A stretch of 64,000 nt of DNA. Source: Staphylococcus condimenti (GTDB lineage: Bacteria; Bacillota; Bacilli; Staphylococcales; Staphylococcaceae). The stretch lies in contig NZ_CP015114.1 in NCBI RefSeq assembly GCF_001618885.1, positions 744,001 through 808,000 of the forward strand. The letters are read 5' to 3'. The notes under the pieces are model-generated. The model searched no databases. It was not told the origin of the DNA and saw nothing but the letters and a program-made list of their open reading frames with translations. A program made the position numbers and the translations under genes. Shown here one piece after another: positions 42,725-53,188 of the stretch; within the stretch, counting starts at the first letter, position 1, and each line of letters begins with the position of its first letter.

Positions 42725-43765
42725 TTATTCATCAATAAATATCAATGTATAATAACCATCCATAACATCTCCGCCCATTTCGGTATATTGAGTGTTCAAT
42801 AAGCGAGAACGGTGAGTATCAGAGTTTAACCAACTGTGTAATAATGTCGGTACATCATTGAAATCATAACCAACGTTTTGACCGACAGATTTAAAGTCGA
42901 TACCTCTTTCATCAAGTTGCTGTTTTAAAGCACCTTCAGTAAATTCAACACTTTTATTATTCGTACTTTCATACAAGTTCACAGAGGCAATATGACCTAA
43001 ATCATTATTAACTTTAAATGGCTTGAGTCCTTTTAGATTTCTAACTTGATTTGTAACCTCATACAATGTCATCAATTGGTTTACATTTTGTTCGTACGGC
43101 TCTTCTTTGTGATCATTTTCTACAGTTTTTCCATTAGACACTTTCGTCATTTGGTAAGGGTTAAATAAAACTAGTGCTTCAGCATCTAAGAATCGAACAC
43201 CCACGACTTTATTATTTTGCTGGTCTATGTAGACTTGCGCGTATTCGTCTCCATATTTGATAAGCATCTGTGTCTTCATATCTTCATCAGAAAGCTCTAA
43301 ATCATAGTCCTTACCATCTGCCTTAATCCGAGGCTCAGGGTTAATACTGGTATTTTCAAAAATATGTGATGTATTTTCATTAATTTTAACAGGTGAGATT
43401 TCAGCTTTGCTGCCTGTAGCATAAACAGATTTAATTTTATTATGTTTAGCAGTTACAATATAATATTGATTATTCTCTCTAAAAACATAATTTTTAAAAT
43501 TATCGTGGTATTCATAAACACGGTCAGCCTGTCCAAATTTTTTCGTTAACATACTAATATCATTATTAATCCAAGTTCCTATACCTGTTTTAGGCTTAGG
43601 ATTTTCGGTTTGATTATTATTTTTTTGAGTTTGCTCTATTTTCGTCGGCGCTTTCTTATTTGGATTTTCCAAAACATCAAATTTCAGCCGAGGTGAATAA
43701 AATAAATAAATAAGAAAAGTTATAAGCAATAGCACACCGATAACTTTAATAAGTAAATTCCTCAT
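42725..43765 (-). CDS. Membrane-anchored CAP-domain protein (YlbC-like)
   Basis: A 346-residue protein: N-terminal helix (residues 6-24), Lys/Asn-rich linker, CAP-associated N-domain (about 60-210, WINNDISMLTKKFGQADRVY) and C-terminal CAP/SCP domain (NQVRNLKGLKPFKVNNDLGH ... VGQNVGYDFNDVPTLLHSWL ... HRSRLL). Exported, function unknown. Neighbour of ylbF as in Bacillus. Confidence 0.88.
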   Translation of the reverse strand: MRNLLIKVIGVLLLITFLIYLFYSPRLKFDVLENPNKKAPTKIEQTQKNNNQTENPKPKTGIGTWINNDISMLTKKFGQADRVYEYHDNFKNYVFRENNQYYIVTAKHNKIKSVYATGSKAEISPVKINENTSHIFENTSINPEPRIKADGKDYDLELSDEDMKTQMLIKYGDEYAQVYIDQQNNKVVGVRFLDAEALVLFNPYQMTKVSNGKTVENDHKEEPYEQNVNQLMTLYEVTNQVRNLKGLKPFKVNNDLGHIASVNLYESTNNKSVEFTEGALKQQLDERGIDFKSVGQNVGYDFNDVPTLLHSWLNSDTHRSRLLNTQYTEMGGDVMDGYYTLIFIDE

Positions 43766-43855
43766 TCTCCGCCCACCTCAATATTAAGTATTATTATTGT
43801 ACATGTTTATATAAACAACCCGCAAGGAATGTCTTTTATTTTTGAATAAAAGAAA

Positions 43856-43885
43856 AACGACTAATAACATCGTGTCATCAGTCGA
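43856..43885. terminator. ctaM terminator
   Basis: CGACTAATAACA-TCG-TGTCATCAGTCG hairpin, A-run on the left for the leftward transcript. Confidence 0.65.
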
Positions 43886-43896
43886 TTATCCTGCTA

Positions 43897-44358
43897 TTAA
43901 AAACCAAATGTAGCTTTAAATAATGAAGTTGTTTCTCCACCCGGGTACATAACATATAATAAAATGTATACGATAATACCAGTGAAAGCAGTACAGAACC
44001 ATACAATCGCTGCAATAGGCCCCATTTTTCTATGAATGTTGAATTTGTCTTTAAAAGCTGTAATGATTTGAGTCAAACCAAGCAAACCGCCAACAGTAGA
44101 CAAAATAATATGGAAAACTAAGAAGAACGTATACGGTCCTTTCAACCAGTCCGGTCCACCAAAAGCAGTGTTGCCGATAAAGAAAGTTCGGCTTGCATAA
44201 ATAATAAAGAATGTCAGTGCAAAGAATGCAGCAGTCAACATTACTTTTTTATGCGCTTCGATTTTACCTTTTCTAATCAAATACCAGCCAATTGCTACCA
44301 AAACGGCACAGATTTGGATACAACTTGTGCTGATAGTCGGTAATATAGGTAGGCTCAT
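43897..44358 (-). CDS. ctaM: DUF420 membrane protein, CtaM
   Basis: A 153-residue protein with four membrane helices and conserved histidines (EAHKKVM, FHIILS, IHRKMG). The family (DUF420) includes S. aureus CtaM, needed for active aa3-type oxidase. ATG 44358 is chosen. It follows ctaB by 25 bases, which supports a role in heme-copper oxidase maturation. Confidence 0.88.
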   Translation of the reverse strand: MSLPILPTISTSCIQICAVLVAIGWYLIRKGKIEAHKKVMLTAAFFALTFFIIYASRTFFIGNTAFGGPDWLKGPYTFFLVFHIILSTVGGLLGLTQIITAFKDKFNIHRKMGPIAAIVWFCTAFTGIIVYILLYVMYPGGETTSLFKATFGF

Positions 44359-44383
44359 TAATCTCATCCTATCTCAAATTTAT

Positions 44384-45295
44384 TTAAATCATATTGATTA
44401 AAGAAATTATAACAACTAATGCGAAAAATAGCACTAAATAATTTAGTGAATAAACAAACATTAGCGTTGCCCATTTCATATGATCAGATTTCTTTTTATA
44501 ACTTGTAAGTCCTAAATAAATCCAACCTAAGTTTAAAAGTGTTGCCAATCCAATAAATACAGGACCTAAATCACTTAATAAGAATGGTAAAGGCAATAAT
44601 AAAATCAACCAAACGAACATACCGATTCTTGTACGATTAAATCCTTTTACAGATGGTAACATTGGAATATTCGCTGCTGAATATTCATCTTGGCGTTTAA
44701 TCGCTAATGCATAGAAATGGATCGGTTGCCAGCAGAAAATGACTAAGAATAAGGCAATAGCCGTCATGCTTAGTTGTCCCTCGATTGCTGTCCATCCGAT
44801 CACTGGCGGTACTGCTCCTGGAAATGCTCCAATCACAGTATTCCAAGTTGTGTGTCGTTTAGACCAGATTGAGTAAAACGATACATAACCGATAATTCCC
44901 ATTAAACCGATTACGCCTGATGGTATATTAAGAATAAATAATGCAATTTCTCCAATAACCATCATTCCAAAACTTAAAATCAATAAATTTTTATTTGAAA
45001 TTCTGTCATTTACCGTTGGTCTTCCTTGTTTACTAGGCATAATGCGGTCAATATCTTGGTCATAATAGTTATTGAGTGCACATGCGCCTCCCATGATAAG
45101 TGTTGAACCAATCAGCATCAACAAAATTTGCGGTATAGATGATAGGAAGGAATGATTCGCCAATACAATTGCAAGCCATGAACCCGCAAATGCAGGAATC
45201 AGGTTACCTTGGACGAGTCCCATTTTAATAATCGCCTTTAATTCTTTGAAGGTAACGCGCCCAGAAGTTTGCGACAAAGTTTGTCCTTTATCCAT
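44384..45295 (-). CDS. ctaB: Protoheme IX farnesyltransferase (heme O synthase)
   Basis: A 303-residue UbiA-type prenyltransferase with about nine membrane helices. The polyprenyl-diphosphate motifs are [18 protein letters not shown] and [19 protein letters not shown] 45295 follows GGAGGGGCATT. Divergent from ctaA. Confidence 0.96.
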   Translation of the reverse strand: MDKGQTLSQTSGRVTFKELKAIIKMGLVQGNLIPAFAGSWLAIVLANHSFLSSIPQILLMLIGSTLIMGGACALNNYYDQDIDRIMPSKQGRPTVNDRISNKNLLILSFGMMVIGEIALFILNIPSGVIGLMGIIGYVSFYSIWSKRHTTWNTVIGAFPGAVPPVIGWTAIEGQLSMTAIALFLVIFCWQPIHFYALAIKRQDEYSAANIPMLPSVKGFNRTRIGMFVWLILLLPLPFLLSDLGPVFIGLATLLNLGWIYLGLTSYKKKSDHMKWATLMFVYSLNYLVLFFALVVIISLINMI

Positions 45296-45372
45296 AATGC
45301 CCCTCCTTAAAATATTCATATAATACCATGATATAGCAAAAGGTAACTATTGACTAGATTAAATAAGACAAA

Positions 45373-45432
45373 TTTGTGACACTTTAACGACATTATAAAT
45401 CGTCAATTTTGTGACACAAATTCAAAGTGTCA
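45373..45432. promoter_or_regulatory. Repeated TTTGTGACA motifs between ctaB and ctaA
   Basis: TTTGTGACACTTT (45373-45385), TTTGTGACACAAA (45408-45420, itself a palindrome) and AAAGTGTCA (45424-45432, inverted copy) cluster between the divergent heme A genes. They look like binding sites of a redox regulator; Rex (TTGTGAA...TTCACAA) and the Srr/Res system are candidates. Confidence 0.5.
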
Positions 45433-45567
45433 GCTATTAAAATCTATATTATTTATTGATATAATGTTTATAAATCTTTACAATTTATTTGAATGACAAC
45501 ACAGGCGAGGGCATCTTCACTTATGTCCTGCCTTTAATTATGTCAATAATCAGTGGGGTGTTTAAAA

Positions 45568-46494
45568 TTGTTTAAAAAACGTAACCTTAAATGGTTATCA
45601 ATTTTAGCAACGATTATTATGGCATGGGTACAATTAGGCGGCGCGTTGGTTACTAAAACGGGCTCGGCAAATGGTTGCGGGGCTTCTTGGCCTTTATGCC
45701 ACGGCGCACTTTTACCGCAAAACTTGCCGATAGATACTATAATCGAACTCAGTCACAGAGCAACTTCTGCATTATCTTTAATCGTTGTATTATGGTTGGT
45801 AATTACAGCTTGGAAAAACATCGGGTATATTAAAGAAGTGAAACCTTTATGCATTATCAGTGTTGGATTCTTATTAATCCAAGCACTTGTTGGTGCTGCT
45901 GCAGTACTTTGGCAACAAAATGATTACGTACTTGCGCTACATTTTGGTATTTCACTTATTAGTTTCTCTTCAGTATTTGTCTTAACATTGCTTATTTTCG
46001 ATGTAGACCAAAAATACGAAGCGAATAAAGTTCATATTGATCGTAAATTACGTATTTATACATGGACAATGGCAATTTGCCTTTATGTCGGAATTTATAC
46101 AGGTGCTTTAGTACGTCACACTAAATCTTCTATGGCATATGGTTCTTGGCCGCTTCCATTTGCGGATTTAATTCCGCATACAGAGCAAGACTGGGTACAG
46201 CTTGCACACAGAACATTAGCATTAATTGCAAGTATCAGTGTTTTCCTAGCATTTAATTATGCCATCAAACACTATCACGACAACCGTACAATTCGTTACG
46301 GTTACACAGCAGCATTGTTATTAATCATCTTGCAAATTATTACAGGTGCTTTATCTATCTTCACACACGTGAATCTTTTAATCGCATTATTACATGCATT
46401 AATTATCACATTTGAGTTCGGCCTCATCGCCTACTTCATCTTGTTGATGTTGCGTACGACACGTGTTGAAAAAGTTAAAAATAATGCTTATTAA
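45568..46494 (+). CDS. ctaA: Heme A synthase
   Basis: A 308-residue protein with eight membrane helices that oxidises heme O to heme A. Conserved [10 protein letters not shown] cysteine pair and heme-binding histidines in [26 protein letters not shown] and [10 protein letters not shown] 45568 is chosen: GGGGTG lies eight bases before; GTG 45553 is part of the ribosome binding site. Confidence 0.95.
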   Translation: MFKKRNLKWLSILATIIMAWVQLGGALVTKTGSANGCGASWPLCHGALLPQNLPIDTIIELSHRATSALSLIVVLWLVITAWKNIGYIKEVKPLCIISVGFLLIQALVGAAAVLWQQNDYVLALHFGISLISFSSVFVLTLLIFDVDQKYEANKVHIDRKLRIYTWTMAICLYVGIYTGALVRHTKSSMAYGSWPLPFADLIPHTEQDWVQLAHRTLALIASISVFLAFNYAIKHYHDNRTIRYGYTAALLLIILQIITGALSIFTHVNLLIALLHALIITFEFGLIAYFILLMLRTTRVEKVKNNAY

Positions 46495-46501
46495 TAATAT
46501 A

Positions 46502-46545
46502 TTATCCGTTGGTCGACTTTCCAAAGTTAACCGACGGATTTTTTT
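46502..46545 (+). terminator. ctaA terminator
   Basis: ATCCGTTGGTC pairs with AACCGACGGAT, then TTTTTT. Confidence 0.85.
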
Positions 46546-46557
46546 ATCAAAAAATTA

Positions 46558-46612
46558 AAAAGCTCCCTTTAAAACATTCACTTTTCAGTGTCTGCTTTAA
46601 AGGGAGTCTATT
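46558..46612 (-). terminator. pyc terminator
   Basis: CTCCCTTTAAA pairs with TTTAAAGGGAG; A-run on the left side. Confidence 0.8.
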
Positions 46613-46632
46613 ATTACGATTTTCTATTCTGC

Positions 46633-49600
46633 TTATTCATCTTTTTCTAACTCTACTAATAAATCTCCTGTTTGAATACCTTCACCATCAGTCACTGTTA
46701 CTTTTTTAACTGTTCCTGCAAATGGTGCTTGTACTGTTGTTTCCATCTTCATTGCTTCAGTAATCAGTAATGCTTGTCCGGCATCTACATGATCCCCTAC
46801 CGCTACTTTCACCTCAGAAACAGTACCAGGCATTTGTGCTCCGATGTGGTTCGGATTTGATTTATCCGCTTTTGGTTTGATTGTCGCGTCTGTCTTCACA
46901 TTTTCATCTTGAATCTTAATTTGACGTGTCTGACCATTCATGATGAAGAAAATCGTTCTAATACCCTTATCATCTGGTTCAGTAATCGCTTCTAATGTAA
47001 TAATTAAAGTTTTACCTTTATCAATCTCAACTTCGACTGTTTCTCCTACATTCATACCAAAGAAGAAAGTAGGTGTATCAAGCAACGAAACATTGCCGAA
47101 TTGTTCTTTTGTATTAATATACTGTTCGTAAACTTTCGGATAAATCGCATAACTGATTAAATCTTGATCAGTAACAGGTTTATCTTGTTTTGCCTGTAAT
47201 TCTTCACGCAATGTCTCAAAATCAATGGCTTGCAAATATTCTCCTGGACGTTCAGTTAATGGTTTTTGACCTTTTAACACAACTTTTTGCAATTCTTTAT
47301 TGAAGCCGCTTGTCGGCTGTCCGATTTCACCTTTAAAGAATGATACTACAGATTCAGGGAAGTCGAGTTTATAACCGTCTTTGATTACATCTTCTTCATT
47401 CAAATCATTTTGTACCATGTATAAAGCCATATCACCGACAACTTTTGAAGAAGGTGTTACTTTAACAATGTCGCCGAACAAGAAATTGACACGACGATAC
47501 ATATCTTTGACTTCGTGGAATCTATTGCCTAATCCTAAACTTTTCGCTTGTTGGTTCAAGTTAGAATACTGTCCTCCAGGCATTTCATATTGATAAATTT
47601 CAGTATTCGGTGATTTAAAATCACTTTCAAAATCACTGTAATAATGACGTACTGTATCCCAGTATTGACCTAATCTTTCTAAACCATTAATATCTGCACG
47701 CGCATCTCTGCCAAAACCATTGAGTGCATAATATAATGAGTTGGCACTTGGTTGACTTGTCAATCCGCTCATAGATGATACAGCTGTATCAATTACATCT
47801 ACACCAGCATCTGCTGCTTGCTTATATACTAAAATACCATTACCACTTGTATCATGTGTATGCAAATGAATCGGCAAGTTTGTAGCTGCTTTCAATTCAC
47901 CAACTAATTCAAAAGCTGCTTTTGGTTTTAATAAACCTGCCATATCTTTAATTGCTAAAATATGGAATCCTTCTTTTTCTAATTCTTTAGCTAAATTAAC
48001 ATAGTATTCTAAAGTGAAGACATTAGAACGTGACGGATCTAAAATATCACCTGTATAGCAAATCGCACCTTCAGAAATTTTACCAGCTTCTTGTACCGCT
48101 TCATTCGCAACCTTCATCTGATCCAACCAGTTTAATGAATCGAAAATACGGAAAACATCAATACCTGCTTCTGCACTTTCCTTAACGAATTTTTTAATAA
48201 CATTATCCGGATAGTTTTTATAGCCGACCGCATTAGATGCACGCAATAACATTTGGAATAAAACATTTGGAATCGCTGTACGCAGTTTTTCTAATCTTTC
48301 CCATGGGTTTTCTTTCAAGAAATTATACGCTACGTCAAATGTTGCACCGCCCCACATTTCTAATGAAAATGCATCTTTCAAGATATCGGCTGTTTCAGAA
48401 GCAACTGCTAAAATATCGTTTGTACGTACACGTGTCGCAAGTAAAGATTGATGAGCATCTCTAAATGTTGTATCTGTAATCAGCACATCATCTTGTTTTA
48501 ATAACCAATCCGCTACTGCTTTAGGACCTTGCTCATCTAACAATTGTTTCGTACCATGCAGCTGATTAATTTTTGATTGCGGAACATGTGTAATATGCGG
48601 ACGCTCAAAGTCTGGTTTCGGTCGTTTTTCTACGCTTGGGAAACCATTTATCGTCACATTACCGATGTATTCAAGTGTTTTAGTTCCACGGTCTTGTGTG
48701 GCTTGAATATCAAATAATTCTGGTGTTTCTTCGATAAATTTAGTTGTGTAATCCCCTTCTTGGAATTGCTTATTTCGAATTACATTTATTAAGAATGGAA
48801 TATTCGTTTTAACACCGCGAATACGCATTTCACGTAAAGAACGATCCATCTTTTCAATCGTTTGTTTGAAAGTCATCGCATGTGTTGATAGTTTTACTAA
48901 TAATGAATCATAATAAGGCGAAATTTCTGCACCTTGGAAACCATCTCCAGCATCTAAACGCACTCCAAAACCGCCGCTTGAACGATAAGCAATAATATGA
49001 CCTGTATCCGGCATAAAATCATTTTGAGGATCTTCAGTTGTGATACGGCATTGAATCGCATAACCTAATGTTTGAATGTCTTCTTGGTGCGGCATACCGA
49101 TTTCTTCACCAAATAATGATTCACCATCTGCGACCAAAATTTGTGTTTTAACAATATCAATACCTGTAATCATTTCAGTAATCGTATGTTCAACTTGCAC
49201 ACGAGGGTTAACTTCAATGAAATAAAAATCGTCTCCCGATACTAAAAACTCTACTGTTCCTGCATTGACATATCCTACATTATTCATCAACTGTAGCGCT
49301 GCCTCACAAATACGTTCACGAAGGCTTTCATCTAATCCAACAGAAGGGGCCACTTCAACAACTTTTTGATGACGACGTTGAACAGAACAATCACGTTCGT
49401 ATAAATGGACAATGTTGCCTTCAGAATCCCCCATAATCTGTACTTCAATATGTTTAGGTTCATTAATATATTTTTCAATATAAACTTCACTGTTTCCAAA
49501 TGACTTTTCAGCTTCAGATTTCGCACGAGAAAAAGCTTCTTCAAGTTCCCCTTCGTTATTGACGATACGCATACCTTTACCGCCACCGCCGCTTGTTGCT

Positions 49601-50082
49601 TTAATCATCAGCGGATAACCCGCTTCTTTTGCAAACTCTGCAGCCTTATGATAATCCTCAATTGGTCCGTCTGTACCTGGAATAACAGGTAGATTTGCTT
49701 TAATTGCGGTTGTACGCGCTTTAACTTTGTCACCAAACATATCTAAATGTTTGAGCTCTGGACCAATAAAAATAATGCCTTCTTCAGCACACCTGCGTGC
49801 AAATGTTTCATTTTCACTTAAAAAGCCGTAACCTGGATGAATCGCATCTACCTCAGCATCTTTTGCAACTTGAATAATACGTTCAATATTCAAATAACTA
49901 TCTGCCGGGCCTAAATCTTCACCCACTAAATAGGATTCATCTGCTTTGTTTCTATGTAATGAACCTTTATCTTCATTTGAATAAATCGCTACAGTTTTAA
50001 TATTCAGCTCTGTTGCTGCACGAAAAATTCGAATTGCAATTTCTCCACGATTGGCCACCATCAATTTATTAATCTTCTTCAA
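46633..50082 (-). CDS. pyc: Pyruvate carboxylase
   Basis: A 1149-residue enzyme making oxaloacetate from pyruvate and bicarbonate. Order: biotin carboxylase (KLMVANRGEIAIRIFRAATE, ATP-grasp with GGGGKGMRI), allosteric linker, carboxyltransferase (DTTFRDAHQSLLATRVRT, metal-binding HLHTHDTSGN) and biotin carrier with Lys1112 in EAMKMET. Full length. Supplies the TCA cycle with SdhCAB nearby. Confidence 0.98.
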   Translation of the reverse strand: MKKINKLMVANRGEIAIRIFRAATELNIKTVAIYSNEDKGSLHRNKADESYLVGEDLGPADSYLNIERIIQVAKDAEVDAIHPGYGFLSENETFARRCAEEGIIFIGPELKHLDMFGDKVKARTTAIKANLPVIPGTDGPIEDYHKAAEFAKEAGYPLMIKATSGGGGKGMRIVNNEGELEEAFSRAKSEAEKSFGNSEVYIEKYINEPKHIEVQIMGDSEGNIVHLYERDCSVQRRHQKVVEVAPSVGLDESLRERICEAALQLMNNVGYVNAGTVEFLVSGDDFYFIEVNPRVQVEHTITEMITGIDIVKTQILVADGESLFGEEIGMPHQEDIQTLGYAIQCRITTEDPQNDFMPDTGHIIAYRSSGGFGVRLDAGDGFQGAEISPYYDSLLVKLSTHAMTFKQTIEKMDRSLREMRIRGVKTNIPFLINVIRNKQFQEGDYTTKFIEETPELFDIQATQDRGTKTLEYIGNVTINGFPSVEKRPKPDFERPHITHVPQSKINQLHGTKQLLDEQGPKAVADWLLKQDDVLITDTTFRDAHQSLLATRVRTNDILAVASETADILKDAFSLEMWGGATFDVAYNFLKENPWERLEKLRTAIPNVLFQMLLRASNAVGYKNYPDNVIKKFVKESAEAGIDVFRIFDSLNWLDQMKVANEAVQEAGKISEGAICYTGDILDPSRSNVFTLEYYVNLAKELEKEGFHILAIKDMAGLLKPKAAFELVGELKAATNLPIHLHTHDTSGNGILVYKQAADAGVDVIDTAVSSMSGLTSQPSANSLYYALNGFGRDARADINGLERLGQYWDTVRHYYSDFESDFKSPNTEIYQYEMPGGQYSNLNQQAKSLGLGNRFHEVKDMYRRVNFLFGDIVKVTPSSKVVGDMALYMVQNDLNEEDVIKDGYKLDFPESVVSFFKGEIGQPTSGFNKELQKVVLKGQKPLTERPGEYLQAIDFETLREELQAKQDKPVTDQDLISYAIYPKVYEQYINTKEQFGNVSLLDTPTFFFGMNVGETVEVEIDKGKTLIITLEAITEPDDKGIRTIFFIMNGQTRQIKIQDENVKTDATIKPKADKSNPNHIGAQMPGTVSEVKVAVGDHVDAGQALLITEAMKMETTVQAPFAGTVKKVTVTDGEGIQTGDLLVELEKDE

Positions 50083-50455
50083 TTACACTTACCCCCATCT
50101 GAATTATTAGAATTTTCAAAACCTTTGTTGTGCAATAATTCCAATCAAAAACACGAACATTACTGTCCTACTTTTTGATTAGTTATTCAAAATAGAAACA
50201 GTTGGAACTTCTTTTCTCTTTCTTGTGATTCCCCTGTTTATAATTACACTTGTTCCATAATCCTTTTACTTACAGTGTAATAAACAGCATAGTTTCATTA
50301 TATCATATTCAGTTATCATTCATCATAATTTTTATTTATATGTTTCTTCTAGTCCAATCATGATTACTTAATTTAAAAACCTTAACAAAAAGTTAATTAT
50401 CATTGAAAATGTTTGTGTATTGTTAATTTTAATCATTATAAAGTTTACATTGTAT
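50083..50455. other. Intergenic region upstream of pyc
   Basis: AT-rich, holds the pyc promoter region; no ORF with a ribosome binding site and no clear structure were seen. Confidence 0.45.
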
Positions 50456-50457
50456 AC

Positions 50458-50505
50458 AAAAAAAGAGATCGGATGCATTTTGAAATACATCCTAATCTCT
50501 GTTTA
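50458..50505 (-). terminator. ftsW terminator
   Basis: AGAGATCGGATG pairs with CATCCTAATCTCT; A-run to the left. Confidence 0.8.
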
Positions 50506-50508
50506 AAT

Positions 50509-51729
50509 TCAATATTTTCTTGGAATATCTACATGTTGCTGTTTTGCTCTTTTTTTATCTAACTTAATCTGCTTAGCTGTAATTAACAAGAGTCCGAGCG
50601 CTATACTTAACGCAATCATTGAAGAACCACCAAAACTAATAAATGGTAACGGCACCCCTGTTAATGGAATTAGTGCTGAAATACCGCCTAAGTTAACGAA
50701 AGTTTGACTTCCGATATAACTTGCAACCCCTACACAAACAAGTTTATAAAAATATGACGTCGTTTGTGAAGCTAATTGGAAAGCACGATAAACAATGAAG
50801 AATAAAAGTCCGAGCACAAGCAGACCGCCTATCAGTCCTAACTCCTCACAGATTACTGCAAATATAAAGTCGGTATGCGGTTCAGGTAAATAACCAAGCT
50901 TTAAAACACTGTTTCCAAGTCCCTTACCAAATAATCCGCCATTACCGATGGCCATAAGAGAGTTTGCCACATGGTAACCTGTACCTGATTCATATTTAAA
51001 TGGATCTGTGACGATACTGAAACGTGCCACTAAGTATGAAGGCAACCAACCAAATAATGCTGCACCTCCGAATATAACAATACCTAGTATAAAGATACCT
51101 AAACCATATTTCAGCAGTTGTTTTACCCAAATACCTGCATAAAATAAAATTGAAAAGAATATGATTAAAATCAGCATCGTTTGACCGACGTCTTTTTGCA
51201 AGAATACCATTCCGACGCAAGCAAGAATAAAGATAACCGGTCCTCTAATCAATTTAGAATTTGTAAATACTTGCGGTCGCTTTTTATTTATCATGTAAGG
51301 TAAATATAAAATGATGGCAATTTTTAATAGTTCCGATGCTTGTAAATTCATAAAACCTAAATTAATCCAACTTTTAGAACCATTTATGTTTTTCCCTATT
51401 AAAAGAGTTGCAAATAATAATAGGAAGATAATAAGCATCATACCTTGCTGTACTCTTTTTTGCTGCAAGAATTTTACATTCATGAAAAAGGCCATAAAGA
51501 ATACAATAACAAAACTCATAATGACATACATTAACTGGCGTGTATAAAAGTATGTACCTGAAACCGGGACACCGCCTGTTAAAGTACCTTTCGTTGCAGC
51601 TACCATACTTGCGCTATATACCATAATCAAGCCGATTAAGCATAGTGTTATGTAAGTAATGACAAGCGGATAATCGATAAATTTCGAGTATTTTGCCACA
51701 TGTCGAAATATTGCTTTTAAATTATTCAT
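50509..51729 (-). CDS. ftsW: FtsW, septal peptidoglycan glycosyltransferase
   Basis: A 406-residue SEDS protein with about ten membrane helices. Conserved GNGGLFGKGLGNSVLKLGYL and PEPHTDFIFAVICEELGLIG, including the catalytic-region Asp, and the C-terminal PLPFISFGGSS motif. The place between pyc and ylaN matches ftsW rather than rodA of S. aureus. Confidence 0.94.
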   Translation of the reverse strand: MNNLKAIFRHVAKYSKFIDYPLVITYITLCLIGLIMVYSASMVAATKGTLTGGVPVSGTYFYTRQLMYVIMSFVIVFFMAFFMNVKFLQQKRVQQGMMLIIFLLLFATLLIGKNINGSKSWINLGFMNLQASELLKIAIILYLPYMINKKRPQVFTNSKLIRGPVIFILACVGMVFLQKDVGQTMLILIIFFSILFYAGIWVKQLLKYGLGIFILGIVIFGGAALFGWLPSYLVARFSIVTDPFKYESGTGYHVANSLMAIGNGGLFGKGLGNSVLKLGYLPEPHTDFIFAVICEELGLIGGLLVLGLLFFIVYRAFQLASQTTSYFYKLVCVGVASYIGSQTFVNLGGISALIPLTGVPLPFISFGGSSMIALSIALGLLLITAKQIKLDKKRAKQQHVDIPRKY

Positions 51730-51889
51730 TTTAATTAATCATCCAATTCTAATATCTGAAGTTATTCCAATCATTTCACTAATTTCTTTATGGACTTTCT
51801 TCAAATTTATGTAAATTAAATTTACAATCTCTCTTTATAGAACCATAGATACACAAATTTATGCAAGTGATTTCCATCTAGTCCGAAAA

Positions 51890-51938
51890 GAAAAATCGGC
51901 TGTATCCAATCACAAAAATGATGGACGTACAGCCGATG
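51890..51938. terminator. ylaN terminator
   Basis: ATCGGCTGTA pairs with TACAGCCGAT, A-run to the left. Confidence 0.7.
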
Positions 51939-51972
51939 ATATGTCTTAAACAGGTGCTGATATGTTAAATAA

Positions 51973-52248
51973 TCAAACGTTTGTAAACGCTTCGTGAAGT
52001 TTAGACAATTCTTTTTCAAGACGCAACATAATTTCTTTACCCATTTCAATATCAATAAGGCCTAAATTAGCTGCAAAGTCTACTTCTTTTTGCAAACCAA
52101 ACATTTGTGTATCTAAAACTTCTTCGTATAGTGGACATTGCGGCAACGTAAGATTGTCCATCTGTACTTTAATCAATTGTAGGATGCGGTCTGCATCTTT
52201 ATTTAATTGGTCATATGCCGCGTTATTTATACTGTTCGTTTTAGCCAT
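51973..52248 (-). CDS. ylaN: YlaN family protein
   Basis: A 91-residue helical protein ([20 protein letters not shown] ... [20 protein letters not shown]) of the DUF1507/YlaN family. In Bacillus and S. aureus YlaN is linked to iron homeostasis and Fur function. Ribosome binding site GGGGGAGTATGTC. Confidence 0.93.
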   Translation of the reverse strand: MAKTNSINNAAYDQLNKDADRILQLIKVQMDNLTLPQCPLYEEVLDTQMFGLQKEVDFAANLGLIDIEMGKEIMLRLEKELSKLHEAFTNV

Positions 52249-52384
52249 GACATACTCCCCCTATCATTTGTTGTCATATTAAAAATTTTAGCCTACTCGA
52301 TACTAAATTGCAAGTAAATTTCAATCCATACATTCTAATCTGTGTTATCATATACTCAGATATGATAAAGGGGAGCGCTTAATA

Positions 52385-52867
52385 ATGATACAAATCAAGG
52401 GTAACGTCAAATTTCCAATCACATTAGACAGTACAACTTGGATTTTTGATGATCGTAAAGTCAAAATTGAAGACTTAGAAAATGGTGTATTTGAGGGTAC
52501 GAAACCAATCGAATTTCAAAATAACCGTGCATGGAATCGTGCAATTTTAGAAGGACAAACGAATCCTCCTACTTTAAACTCAGAAACAAAATACAAAAAA
52601 CGTGCAATGATTGAAGATACTTTCGTCATTAACATGACACCTTTCTTTAAAAATGCGGAACCTAGTGAAAACGCTACAGCAATCCGCTTATCAAATGATG
52701 AAGATTCTATCGAAATTCCAATCAGTTTATTACCGTACCTGTTCTTTAAATTTGCAGATCATGGTAAAAGATTGTATGAAGACAGTGGTGTTGATAGTTT
52801 CATTTACATACCTGAAGAAGGTTACTCACATGAATTTAAACATGTGATATATATCGAGGTGGTATAA
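52385..52867 (+). CDS. Conserved hypothetical protein
   Basis: A 160-residue soluble acidic protein (MIQIKGNVKFPITLDSTTWI ... ATAIRLSNDEDSIEIPISLL). GGGGAGCGCTTAATA precedes ATG. Staphylococcal homologues have been labelled peptidyl-prolyl isomerase, but I see no such motif. It shares its last bases with the YlaI-like gene region and is likely cotranscribed. Confidence 0.75.
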   Translation: MIQIKGNVKFPITLDSTTWIFDDRKVKIEDLENGVFEGTKPIEFQNNRAWNRAILEGQTNPPTLNSETKYKKRAMIEDTFVINMTPFFKNAEPSENATAIRLSNDEDSIEIPISLLPYLFFKFADHGKRLYEDSGVDSFIYIPEEGYSHEFKHVIYIEVV

Positions 52868-52868
52868 T

Positions 52869-53057
52869 TTGAAAAAAGTACAGTGTATCATTTGTGATAC
52901 CGAAGTACTCATTGATGAAAACACTTTAGAAGCAAAACAGCTAAAAAACAATCCTATTCGCACTTTTATGTGCGGGGAATGTAAAAGCCGTTTAGATGTG
53001 CCGAAACAACGTCACAATTTATATAAAGACAACAATGAATTTCACATCGAAGAATAA
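52869..53057 (+). CDS. YlaI-like DUF2197 zinc-binding protein
   Basis: A 62-residue protein with two CxxC pairs (CIICDTEV and CGEC) forming a probable zinc ribbon, from TTG 52869 with ribosome binding site GAGGTGGTATAAT. Function unknown. Confidence 0.8.
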   Translation: MKKVQCIICDTEVLIDENTLEAKQLKNNPIRTFMCGECKSRLDVPKQRHNLYKDNNEFHIEE

Positions 53058-53094
53058 AGAAATGCCGGATACTTTGAGTTTCCGGCATTTCTAA
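53058..53094 (+). terminator. Terminator of the YlaI-like gene
   Basis: GAAATGCCGGA-TACTTTGAGT-TTCCGGCATTTC hairpin. Confidence 0.8.
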
Positions 53095-53128
53095 TTTAGG
53101 TAAAAACACTTAATATATTTTACAATTC

Positions 53129-53184
53129 AAAAAAGCTGTACAGCTCAACTCTTTCAAAAAGTTTTGCTGTACAGCTTTTTTAAA
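53129..53184. terminator. typA terminator
   Basis: AAAAAAGCTGTACAGC pairs with GCTGTACAGCTTTTTT. Confidence 0.8.
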
Positions 53185-53188
53185 TTTA

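Noticed and set aside
51960-51995. TGTAAACGCTTC as a second cre site
   Set aside because: It lies in the last codons of ylaN, matches the consensus only partly, and has no promoter near.
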